From the NCBI GenBank assembly GCA_013816255.1, contig JACDET010000001.1, positions 1 through 33,617 of the forward strand: a DNA stretch of 33,617 bases, read 5' to 3'. The notes beneath the pieces were generated by a model, which worked only from the letters and a program-made list of their open reading frames with translations, was not told the origin of the DNA and did no database searches. Source of the stretch: Candidatus Levyibacteriota bacterium (GTDB lineage: Bacteria > Patescibacteriota > Microgenomatia > Levybacterales > UBA12049). Below are positions 7,489 through 14,671 of the stretch, one piece after another. The translations under genes and the position numbers were made by a program. Every line of letters starts with the position of its first letter. The stretch's first letter is position 1.

Positions 7489-8493
7489 CTAGATTAGCGC
7501 TATAAAGACTCCTAATATAGCCAATAAGAATCCCACCAACCATGCACGCATAACTATCTTTGGCTCTTCCCATCCCTTTTTAAGAAAATAAAGATGGAGT
7601 GGTGCTACAGGAAGTAATTTGCGTCCGAGATATTTTTTGCCTAATAATTGAATTAGAGACGAAGCAATTTCAATGACGAAGACACCACCAATGATCATTA
7701 ATGCAAATACTTTTCCAGTTAATAATCCGGTAACAGCAAGTGCCGCGCCAAGCGACAATGATCCGACATCACCCAACCATATACGGGCTTTGTAAATATT
7801 AAAGTAGAGAAATGCAGCGACACTTCCAATCAGTATTGCCAAAAAGATACCTAGAGGTTGATCCAGTTGAATTGAGTTAATTGCCAAAAATGCCAAAAGA
7901 CAAATGATCAAAAGTCCTGATGCTAAACCATCTAATCCATCCGTTATATTAAAAGCATTAACAAAAGCAACAATAACAAATGCCGCAAAAGGAACAAATA
8001 GTGCACCAAGAAAGAGCTGACCAACCCCATGAATAAAGATAAAATCAAAACCAAGTTGTACATAAAAGACTGTTGCAATAATAAGAGCTAAAATCCATTG
8101 AATAACAAATTTATGCCGGAAACGCAAACCAAAGAATTTTTCTTTCCCTGGTACTAATTTTTTCAAATCATCATAAAAACCAAGAATTCCAAAGCTCACA
8201 AATGAGAACAGAATCACAAAGATTTCCCAAGGATTACTCTGGATATTGAAAATGCCGTATGCCCACAGGGTCCAGACAAATACGACAATAATAATGAGGA
8301 CACCACCTCCATATGGCGTACCGACTTTCCAGCCATTGAATTTATCAAAAAGCGGCGTACGGTTATCAAACATATCTGTTGTAACCTGCTTATGACGGCG
8401 AAGTTTTATCTTATAGAGAAAATCTATAAATGGTAATAAAAGAATAGCCGTTATAAAAGCTGACGAGAGCATTAGCCCAAGGAGAAGTCTCAT
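7489..8493 (-). CDS. mraY: Phospho-MurNAc-pentapeptide transferase MraY
   Basis: A membrane enzyme of 334 residues that transfers phospho-MurNAc-pentapeptide to undecaprenyl phosphate to make lipid I. About ten membrane helices. Family motifs seen: GTPYGGG (58-64, usually GTPTMGG), FYDDLKKL with the Asp pair at 108-109, NITDGLDGLASG (about 182-193), and WLGDVGSLSLG with Asp 242. The cytoplasmic HHH motif near the C-terminus is changed: PLHLYF (298-303) instead of P(I/L)HHHFE, so only the first His is kept, although KKGWEEPKIVMRAW after it is normal. Upstream TATAAT lies 7 nt before the ATG. mraY and ftsW form a tight pair. Confidence 0.94.
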   Translation of the reverse strand: MRLLLGLMLSSAFITAILLLPFIDFLYKIKLRRHKQVTTDMFDNRTPLFDKFNGWKVGTPYGGGVLIIIVVFVWTLWAYGIFNIQSNPWEIFVILFSFVSFGILGFYDDLKKLVPGKEKFFGLRFRHKFVIQWILALIIATVFYVQLGFDFIFIHGVGQLFLGALFVPFAAFVIVAFVNAFNITDGLDGLASGLLIICLLAFLAINSIQLDQPLGIFLAILIGSVAAFLYFNIYKARIWLGDVGSLSLGAALAVTGLLTGKVFALMIIGGVFVIEIASSLIQLLGKKYLGRKLLPVAPLHLYFLKKGWEEPKIVMRAWLVGFLLAILGVFIALI

Positions 8494-8500
8494 GACTACA

Positions 8501-8506
8501 ATTATA
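8501..8506 (-). promoter_or_regulatory. -10 box for mraY, leaderless
   Basis: TATAAT, then 7 nt, then the mraY ATG. A weak TTGTGC sits 18 nt upstream. It lies in the 46-nt gap after the HAD gene, so mraY-ftsW can be transcribed independently of murA-HAD. Confidence 0.6.
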
Positions 8507-8539
8507 CTCTATATGGCTTTGAAAGCACAATTGTTCTGG

Positions 8540-9028
8540 TTAATTATTTTCAATGAGGGATATAGTTTGATGAAGATCTGTAACTGTTGCATCAGGTTTA
8601 TATGCAACTACTACCCGAGGATTTTGGGCAAATCTTCCGCGTTTCATAAATATAGTAAAGACATTTTCACCATATGCTTTTACTTTCTCCAATACTTCCA
8701 ACCGGTCTTCAACGACAAATAGCCTACCGCTATCTTTATATGTTTCAATTAGACCCTTTATTACCTGTATTTTTTCCTCAACAATGTACGTATGCTTTTC
8801 TTGAAAAAGATGGTCAATATTTGTTTCGACCAACTTCTTTTTCTGAAATGCAACATCTCCTTGAGAGAATATACCAAGAGTCGCTATTTGAGAGAGTGCT
8901 TTAAGGGCTGCATGCACTTCTTCATACATCTCATATGTCTTGAAATTTGTGGAGTAGAATTTCGCGGTGTTAAAGATAGTATCATCTATATCTAAAAGAA
9001 CAATTTTTTTATATTTCTCCATAATCAC
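8540..9028 (-). CDS. HAD-like hydrolase
   Basis: A 162-residue haloacid dehalogenase-fold protein, likely a small phosphatase. Motif I is LLDIDDTIFNT (nucleophile and general acid Asp pair at about 13-15), motif II is GIFSQGD (the Ser after a β strand), a Lys in a YIVEEKIQVIK stretch serves motif III, and FVVEDRLEVL is motif IV, with Glu-Asp in place of the usual Asp pair. Only a small helical cap fits between motifs I and II. The start overlaps the GNAT stop by 20 nt; a second in-frame ATG at 9022 is equally possible. Substrate unknown. Being inside a mur operon suggests, without proving, a role with sugar phosphates or precursors. Confidence 0.8.
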   Translation of the reverse strand: MIMEKYKKIVLLDIDDTIFNTAKFYSTNFKTYEMYEEVHAALKALSQIATLGIFSQGDVAFQKKKLVETNIDHLFQEKHTYIVEEKIQVIKGLIETYKDSGRLFVVEDRLEVLEKVKAYGENVFTIFMKRGRFAQNPRVVVAYKPDATVTDLHQTISLIENN

Positions 9029-9470
9029 AAATTAATCTATACACATTTGTTTCGCGTTTTTCAAAACCTAATTTCTCATATAAATTGTTACTTGCATCCC
9101 GTCTTGGCCGTGAAGTGAAATCAATATACGCTGCACCTTTCTCGCGTGCAGTATCTACCGCTCGTTGCATAAGCTGTGTTCCTAAACCTTTATTCCGGAA
9201 CTTCTCATCAACAACCAAATCATCAATATACCCTTTTCTGACATATGGAATACGAAAAACCATAAGCAGCACCATCCCAACAAATGCGTTACTCTTTGTG
9301 TCACGAGCAAGATAAAGAAAGTGCAGTGGTGACTCTATCATTTCTTTGACTTCTCCGTCTGAAAGATCTTTGTAATTCTTTCCTTCTTGTTGCGCTAAAT
9401 TTCTGATTGCTTGAGCAACGCCAGAGGAGAATGTTGTAACTCTATGTATAACGAATTCTTGTTGCGCCAT
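9009..9470 (-). CDS. GNAT-family N-acetyltransferase
   Basis: A 153-residue acetyltransferase with the GNAT fold. The acetyl-CoA loop is seen in YIDDLVVDEKFRNKGLGTQLM (R-x-x-G-x-G type) at about residues 81-101, followed by the helix QRAVDTAREKGAAYIDF and the terminal NNLYEKLGFEKRETNVYRL block typical of the family. Its ATG shares one base with the preceding glmU-type stop (TAATG), implying translational coupling. GlmU here lacks its acetyltransferase domain, but this GNAT is not a left-handed β-helix enzyme, so it is not a simple substitute; that idea is only a guess. Confidence 0.85.
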   Translation of the reverse strand: MAQQEFVIHRVTTFSSGVAQAIRNLAQQEGKNYKDLSDGEVKEMIESPLHFLYLARDTKSNAFVGMVLLMVFRIPYVRKGYIDDLVVDEKFRNKGLGTQLMQRAVDTAREKGAAYIDFTSRPRRDASNNLYEKLGFEKRETNVYRLICDYGEI

Positions 9471-10243
9471 TATGTATTGATCTTTTTCATACTGTTGAGT
9501 AGTAGCTCAGCTTCTTCGAGTTCTGCTTTTGTATTGACCCCACGCCATGCCATGTAACCACCTTTGAGTGTCTCAACATGTTCATCATCTTTAATGGCTA
9601 AATCTATAAGACTTGTGAGGTAGTATTCTCCTGTGGCTGAACTTTTTTTAACCATTGAGAGATACTTTTTTAAGAAGCTTACTTTAAAAATAAAACATCC
9701 TGGGTTAATTTCTTTGATCCTCTTTTGTTCTTCTGTCGCATCTTTTTCTTCAACAATTGCTAAGACTTTGCCACGGTCATCCCGCATGATTCTTCCCAAT
9801 CCAAACGGCTGCTCTTTTTCAATCGTCAAAAAGGTGAATGCAGCATTGGATGCGTAATGTGTTTCAAACAATTTACTCATCATCGGCAAATGCTCATCGA
9901 TATAGATAACGGCATCATCTCCATACACGATAATGACATCCGTGATATCTTCAGGCAACTCTGTCAAGGCAGATTGGGCGGCGTGTCCAGTACCCAACAA
10001 TTCTTTTTGTTCGGCATAAATGACATCCTCATTGGCATCTGCAAGTGTCTGCATCACAGATTCTTTAGCGAACCCGACAACAACGACTGTTGCCTTTGCA
10101 CCAAGTTTCTTCATGAATTGTACAATATGTACGATGATTGGCTTTTTAGCGAGAGACAGCGTTACTTTATTGATACCATCAACTTCCATTCGCTTACCTC
10201 GACCAGCAGCCAAAATGATTGCGCCTAATTTTCTTTCTATCAT
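9470..10243 (-). CDS. GlmU-type sugar nucleotidyltransferase (N-terminal domain only)
   Basis: A 257-residue nucleotidyltransferase resembling the uridylyltransferase half of GlmU, which makes UDP-GlcNAc from GlcNAc-1-P and UTP. Motifs: AIILAAGRGKRM (8-19), the Lys of NKVTL, LLGTGHAAQSA (UTP uracil binding), YGDDAVIY in place of the usual GDxPL, a conserved NPGCFIFK block, TGEYYLTSLIDLA and WRGVNTKAELEEAE. The C-terminal left-handed β-helix acetyltransferase domain (about 200 residues in normal GlmU) is absent and the next gene follows at once. It could act on another sugar-1-phosphate. The ATG overlaps the murA stop by one base, so it is co-translated with murA. Confidence 0.88.
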   Translation of the reverse strand: MIERKLGAIILAAGRGKRMEVDGINKVTLSLAKKPIIVHIVQFMKKLGAKATVVVVGFAKESVMQTLADANEDVIYAEQKELLGTGHAAQSALTELPEDITDVIIVYGDDAVIYIDEHLPMMSKLFETHYASNAAFTFLTIEKEQPFGLGRIMRDDRGKVLAIVEEKDATEEQKRIKEINPGCFIFKVSFLKKYLSMVKKSSATGEYYLTSLIDLAIKDDEHVETLKGGYMAWRGVNTKAELEEAELLLNSMKKINT

Positions 10244-11574
10244 TATTCTTCCTCTATTACTCTTTTTATAGATGCGCCAAGTTTGGTGAGACGGGTTTCA
10301 AAGCCTTCATAACCTCGGTCTAACTTCTCTATTCCGAAAATTGTCGATGTACCTTTCGCAGCCAGTGCCGCAAGAACTATTGCTGCACCCGCACGGATAT
10401 CAAGTGTCGTCATCACTGCATTATGGAGTTTTTTGGGTCCTGTTATTCGTACTGCATGGAAGTATTCAGGTTGGTCGTCTTCTAAGTTATAGTTATACAC
10501 CTCTTCAGGATTACTCACTTTTGGATTAAAAAGCTTTACTTTTGCGCCCATTCTTTTGAGGTCTGCGACATATCCCATTTTATTTTCAAATACTGTTTCA
10601 TGAATAGTCGAGACACCTTCAGCTTGTGTCATAAGAATCGCCCATGGCGCTTGCCAGTCAGTTAGAAATCCAGGATGAATACCCGTCTCGACATCAACTG
10701 CTCGTAGCGTTCCATTGGCAAAAAACCGGATGCCATTCTCTTTTATTTCATATCCTGCCCCAGTTGCTTTATATTTTTCCATGAATGCCGCAATATGTGC
10801 TTTGTGTGCATCTTTGATAAAGATATCTCCACCAGTGATGACTGCAGCGATTGCAAAAGTCGCGACTTCAATTCTGTCAGGACTAATTGTAAATTCTGAA
10901 CCATGAAGTTTCTCAACACCAATAATAGTTATTTGGCGCGGTGCAGTACGCTTTACATTACCTCCCATTGCGTTGATTAACGTGATCACATCATTAATCT
11001 CAGGCTCTTCAGCAGCATTTTCCAAAACCGTTGTTCCCTGAGCTAGTGCCGCACTGATGATCATTGTCTCTGTACCGGTATGTGTACTCTTTGGGAAACG
11101 ATATGATGTAGCCTTTAAACCTTTTGTCTTTGCATGGAAGTAACCATCTTCACTATGATACGTAATATCGACACCCATTTGTCCCACACCTTCAACCGTT
11201 CTATCAATCGGCCGGGCACCAAGTCTACACCCACCTGGATTTGGAATAATCGCTTCACCTGTTCTTGCAAGAAGCGGGCCGATGAACATTGATGAGGTGC
11301 GGGCTCTTGCTGCTTTATCGAGTGGAATTGAAGAGTGTGCAAACTGCTTTAATTGAATTGTGACAGTATGATCTTCAAGCTGTACATCTGCTCCAAGATC
11401 TTTCATGATGTCGATCATGACGAAAAGATCTGCAATAAGTGGGACATTATGGATAACGACTTTCTCATCGGTAAGACATGCAGCGACGAGCACTTTTAAC
11501 GCAGCGTTTTTCGCACCCGCAATTCCAATCTCACCCTGTAATGTGTTGCCACCTTTGATAACAAATTTATTCAT
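10243..11574 (-). CDS. murA: UDP-GlcNAc 1-carboxyvinyltransferase MurA
   Basis: The first committed step of peptidoglycan synthesis: transfer of enolpyruvate from PEP to UDP-GlcNAc. 443 residues, slightly longer than the usual 420. Key residues visible are AGAKNAALK with Lys-Asn at 22-23, and the catalytic Cys at 116 in PNPGGCRLGARPID, so the enzyme should be fosfomycin-sensitive in principle. Also seen are STHTGTETMIISAALA, the NAAEEPEI segment, and the LTDWQAPW motif. The C-terminal quarter has a longer-than-usual charged segment (about 355-372) before the IRAGAAIVLAALAAKG block. Starts 3 nt after the murB stop. Confidence 0.97.
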   Translation of the reverse strand: MNKFVIKGGNTLQGEIGIAGAKNAALKVLVAACLTDEKVVIHNVPLIADLFVMIDIMKDLGADVQLEDHTVTIQLKQFAHSSIPLDKAARARTSSMFIGPLLARTGEAIIPNPGGCRLGARPIDRTVEGVGQMGVDITYHSEDGYFHAKTKGLKATSYRFPKSTHTGTETMIISAALAQGTTVLENAAEEPEINDVITLINAMGGNVKRTAPRQITIIGVEKLHGSEFTISPDRIEVATFAIAAVITGGDIFIKDAHKAHIAAFMEKYKATGAGYEIKENGIRFFANGTLRAVDVETGIHPGFLTDWQAPWAILMTQAEGVSTIHETVFENKMGYVADLKRMGAKVKLFNPKVSNPEEVYNYNLEDDQPEYFHAVRITGPKKLHNAVMTTLDIRAGAAIVLAALAAKGTSTIFGIEKLDRGYEGFETRLTKLGASIKRVIEEE

Positions 11575-11576
11575 AA

Positions 11577-12287
11577 CTAAGATTTATCTTCTCTTCTTTG
11601 TGTTTCTTCTCTTCTCCAGGTCATAGCTTCCTCACCATGTTCGCGCAATACTTCTTTATCAGCAGGTACTAGCTTAAAAGCTGCTGAGAGTATTATATCC
11701 TTTGTTTCTTCCCACTCTTCATCAGTATAAACGAAATGTGGTAATTGTCCATTGTATGTTTGTATTTCTCCATTTTCATGCAAAATTCTGACTGACTGCA
11801 ATGCTTTATTGACCATCAGATACTTTGGTATATATTTGGCGTTTGTATAAATAGCGCCTCCTACCGTTCCCGGTAATCCTAATTGATATTCAAGACCAGA
11901 TAATCCTTCTGCAATTGTATATCGTACCAATTGATTCAAATTAACACCCGCTTCAGCATACACAAGTACCTCTTGCATTCCCATCTGATTTTGCCGTATA
12001 GAACCTTTCATTCCTGCTTTATCAAAGCGGTGACAATTATTCTTGATGACCAAACCGTTTATGTCTTTCGTTGATGCAATCCTTGCACCACCTCCAAGCA
12101 TATAAATAGGAACTTTGAGCTCTTGTGCTGCTCTGACTATCTTTACAAGTTCATCAATTGTATCAATTTCTAGATATAATTCGGCCGTTACAGCAACCTT
12201 TGCAATACTGTGTGTCGCTAATGATTCGTTTCTTTTAATCCGCTTCTCGCCAATTATCTCAGCAATTTTTTGTATGTTATCTGTCAT
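11577..12287 (-). CDS. murB: MurB-like FAD protein lacking the C-terminal domain
   Basis: Sits in the murB slot between murC and murA but is only 236 residues (normal MurB is about 300 or more). The FAD-binding domain is recognisable: MLGGGARIASTKDINGLVI (63-81), YAEAGVNLNQLV, and GLSGLEYQLGLPGTVGGAI (128-146). The sequence stops after WRREETQRREDKS, exactly where other MurBs continue from R..TQP into the C-terminal domain with its GSxFKNP motif (catalytic Ser) and final Glu. The YRxS motif (catalytic Arg) is replaced by VYTDEEW (186-192). No coding sequence for the missing domain follows, because murA starts 3 nt later. Either a truncated, non-catalytic paralogue or a reductase with other catalytic residues. 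Confidence 0.75.
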   Translation of the reverse strand: MTDNIQKIAEIIGEKRIKRNESLATHSIAKVAVTAELYLEIDTIDELVKIVRAAQELKVPIYMLGGGARIASTKDINGLVIKNNCHRFDKAGMKGSIRQNQMGMQEVLVYAEAGVNLNQLVRYTIAEGLSGLEYQLGLPGTVGGAIYTNAKYIPKYLMVNKALQSVRILHENGEIQTYNGQLPHFVYTDEEWEETKDIILSAAFKLVPADKEVLREHGEEAMTWRREETQRREDKS

Positions 12288-12296
12288 TTATTACAT

Positions 12297-12390
12297 CGTC
12301 ATTGCGAACATAGTGAAGCAATCCCCTGCAGCTAATTGAGATTGCACCCTACGGGCACAAGACCGCGTCGCTCCACTTCTCGCAATGACG
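12297..12390. repeat. Palindromic repeat type B, murC-murB gap
   Basis: A 94-nt element bounded by CGTCATTGCGA and TCGCAATGACG. It holds a 30-nt core (within 12338-12369, with CCCTACGGGCACAAGACCG) that recurs exactly, in reverse orientation, in the element at 20106-20204. It fills the whole murC-murB gap. Confidence 0.85.
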
Positions 12391-13809
12391 TTATTGAAAG
12401 CTCAATTTAGTATGGATCGTATAGATATCTCCGGCTCCCATTGAAACTAAGATTGTATCTGATCTGAACCTATTTTGATTAATATATTCTACCACATCAA
12501 GAAGCGTAGGCAGGTATAAAACCTCTTTATGATGACTACTTAAAGCGACTGCGAGATGTTTTGCTGTCACACTTGCATCAGGTTTCTCCCGCAAGGAGGC
12601 ATAGATATCGGTCAGAACGACAGTATCCACACTTTCAAAAACGCGAAGAAAATCATTAAAGAGCTGTTTGGTCCGTGAATACGTATGTGGTTGAAAAATG
12701 CATACGATTTTTTTCTTCGGATATTGCTTACGTAACGCACCAAGTGTTTTTTTAATTTCAGTTGGATGGTGCGCGTAGTCATCATAGACTTTGGCCCCAG
12801 TCCGTAAGTCTCCAATGAATTCAAGACGGCGTTTTGAACCTTGGAAAGCAAGTAATCCTTTTCTAATCTTATCAATCGACAGTCCAAGCTCAAGTGAAAC
12901 AATGAGAGCGGCTAATGCATTGAGGGCATTATGCTCACCAACCACCCGGATAGCAAATTCACCCAATGGTACACCTTGTGACTTTACCCAAAAGAAGGTT
13001 TGATCACCGGAGATATTTACTCGCTCCAGAATATAATCATTGGTTGTGCCAAGACCATATGTCACAGCTTTACGCTCATATTCTTTTAAAAGCTTTCGCA
13101 CTTCAGGATCATCTCCACACGCAATTAATAATCCTTTGGCCGAGATTTGATTTGCAAATGTTAAAAACGTTTCGCGGACATCATCGATTGTAGGATAGAT
13201 ATCAGTATGATCATGCTCAATATTGGTAAAAACCGTAAGCGTCGGATGCTGCCATAAGAATCTTGCCCGCTTATCATGCACAGGTTCTGTCGCGTATTCA
13301 TCAGCTTCAGCAATAAAGTATCTTCCAAGTCCCAAATAGCCTGGCGCACCCAGAGATTTTACGTCCCCCGTCCCAATGATATAGGAAGGGTCAAGACCAT
13401 TTTCTTTGAGAATTGTCGCAACCATAGCGGTTGTGGTCGTTTTCCCATGTGTTCCCGCAATTGAAACACCTGTGAACTTCCGGTCAAGTACTTCCCCTTT
13501 CATAAACAACCCCGTTGCCTCACCTGCTGACATAACTGGAATTTTCTTCAACTTCGCAGTTTGCACTTCAATATTGTCATAACCGCCATGGGCTCCTGTT
13601 GTAATGACAAAATCAGGCTCTTGGATATGCTCAGGCGCGAATGAGGGATGAACAACAATTTTTGCCCCTTTCAAAGCGGCATCTGTAATGAATTCTTGAT
13701 CGATATCAGACCCTGTGACATCATACCCAGCTTCTTTAGCAATAAGTGCCAAAGGAGTCATATTCGTCCCTTTAATACCAACAAAATATATTTGCTTTTT
13801 CTTTGTCAT
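12391..13809 (-). CDS. murC: UDP-N-acetylmuramate-alanine ligase MurC
   Basis: An ATP-dependent Mur ligase of 472 residues. A Rossmann-like N-terminal domain (YFVGIKGTNMTPLAL, DVTGSD) leads to the P-loop GTHGKTTTT at 119-127, then TNIEHDHTDIY, GEHNALNALAA, and a C-terminal domain with YDDYAHHPTEIKKTL and IFQPHTYSRTKQLFNDF, which are MurC features. Some blocks look like Mpl, the ligase that recycles murein tripeptide: GIKGTNM rather than GIGGIGM, and EADEY (168-172) followed by DKR. The C-terminal MurC blocks and the operon context decide for MurC. Preceded by a type C repeat and followed by a type B repeat. Confidence 0.93.
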   Translation of the reverse strand: MTKKKQIYFVGIKGTNMTPLALIAKEAGYDVTGSDIDQEFITDAALKGAKIVVHPSFAPEHIQEPDFVITTGAHGGYDNIEVQTAKLKKIPVMSAGEATGLFMKGEVLDRKFTGVSIAGTHGKTTTTAMVATILKENGLDPSYIIGTGDVKSLGAPGYLGLGRYFIAEADEYATEPVHDKRARFLWQHPTLTVFTNIEHDHTDIYPTIDDVRETFLTFANQISAKGLLIACGDDPEVRKLLKEYERKAVTYGLGTTNDYILERVNISGDQTFFWVKSQGVPLGEFAIRVVGEHNALNALAALIVSLELGLSIDKIRKGLLAFQGSKRRLEFIGDLRTGAKVYDDYAHHPTEIKKTLGALRKQYPKKKIVCIFQPHTYSRTKQLFNDFLRVFESVDTVVLTDIYASLREKPDASVTAKHLAVALSSHHKEVLYLPTLLDVVEYINQNRFRSDTILVSMGAGDIYTIHTKLSFQ

Positions 13810-13815
13810 ATATTT

Positions 13816-13881
13816 GTGTCATCCTGAACGCAGTGAAGGATCTCAAATGTGAGATTCTCCGGCTTTGCCTCAGAATGACAC
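13816..13881. repeat. Palindromic repeat type C, pgeF-murC gap
   Basis: A 66-nt element bounded by GTGTCATCCTGA and TCAGAATGACAC, filling the gap between pgeF and murC. The same family is found inside a glycosyltransferase gene at 33034-33102, sharing the ends and the GAAGGATCTCA block. Confidence 0.85.
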
Positions 13882-13882
13882 G

Positions 13883-14668
13883 TTACTCTAAACTTATAAC
13901 ACTCACAAATCTCCCTGATCTATCTCCGCTACGGTATGAATAGAGTGTTTCTTTATTACATTGAGTACACTCCTCCGATACCTCAATATTCCCTTCCAGT
14001 ATACCCTCTTTCAAAAGACATTGCACTGCAATTGCTCTAAGATCAAGCAAATATTTCTCCTCATTATTGTTCGAGTGAAGTCGAGAACTTTCGTTTCCTC
14101 GCTTCACAATGTGCTTTGACTCCTTAAAGAGTATATTTTGAAATGTTGGAAATGCTTTCTCAAATTGCAAAGCAACTTCCTCTCCCACTTCATAACATTT
14201 CTTTTCAATACCAGGACCAATACCGACAATGATATCCTTGGGATTACTATCAAAAGTACTATGCATCTGTTGCACTGTATTTGCAATGATATTTTTTAGA
14301 AGTCCTTTTGTTCCAGCATGTGCTGCTCCAATTACGTTTTTTTGCTGATCATAAAAAAGAATTGGAAGACAATCTGCGGTAATAATCGCCAACGGAAGAT
14401 TTTTTTGTTTGGTCACCATCCCATCACTTTTAGGGATAACTATTTCTCGATCATTCTCAATAAGTGCGACTGTCCCACTATGCACCTGGTCCATACAAAG
14501 AGGTATTGATTTCAAATCAACTGTTTTCCCAAACTTCATGAGATTTCCATGATGGATGCTCAGATCCTCTTTCTTCATAGAATCAAAAGCTTTTGTAGAA
14601 ACTGCGTGCTTAATCGTTGGGAAATTTGATAAGTTTTGAAAGGTATAAATTGAATCTTTAAAATGCAT
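13883..14668 (-). CDS. pgeF: Peptidoglycan editing factor PgeF (YfiH, laccase domain)
   Basis: A 261-residue protein of the YfiH/multicopper polyphenol oxidoreductase-like family. In E. coli the family member removes wrongly incorporated serine from UDP-MurNAc precursors, which fits its place between murE and murC. Motifs: DQVHSG (60-65, His ligand), SDGMVT, ITADCLPIL (Cys), GAAHAGTKGLL (second His), GPGI..KCYEVG, LDLR, and the terminal CTQCNKETLYSYRSGDRSGR. Residues 194-201 (SSRLHSNN) come from a repeat fragment also seen in murG; the surrounding loop (about 185-204) is longer than usual for the family. It overlaps no neighbour; murE ends 4 nt upstream. Confidence 0.92.
   Translation of the reverse strand: MHFKDSIYTFQNLSNFPTIKHAVSTKAFDSMKKEDLSIHHGNLMKFGKTVDLKSIPLCMDQVHSGTVALIENDREIVIPKSDGMVTKQKNLPLAIITADCLPILFYDQQKNVIGAAHAGTKGLLKNIIANTVQQMHSTFDSNPKDIIVGIGPGIEKKCYEVGEEVALQFEKAFPTFQNILFKESKHIVKRGNESSRLHSNNNEEKYLLDLRAIAVQCLLKEGILEGNIEVSEECTQCNKETLYSYRSGDRSGRFVSVISLE
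14066..14089. repeat. Repeat fragment type E, copy inside pgeF
   Basis: 24 nt (ATTGTTCGAG...TCGAGAACT) identical to the intergenic copy at 15921-15944 and read in the same frame as the murG copy. Confidence 0.8.
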
Positions 14669-14671
14669 ACA

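Noticed and set aside
11577-11640. Frameshift or sequencing error cutting off the MurB C-terminal domain
   Set aside because: Below 11577 the sequence is murA from its true start in all usual positions; no frame shows a GSxFKNP-like domain, so the missing part is not hidden nearby.
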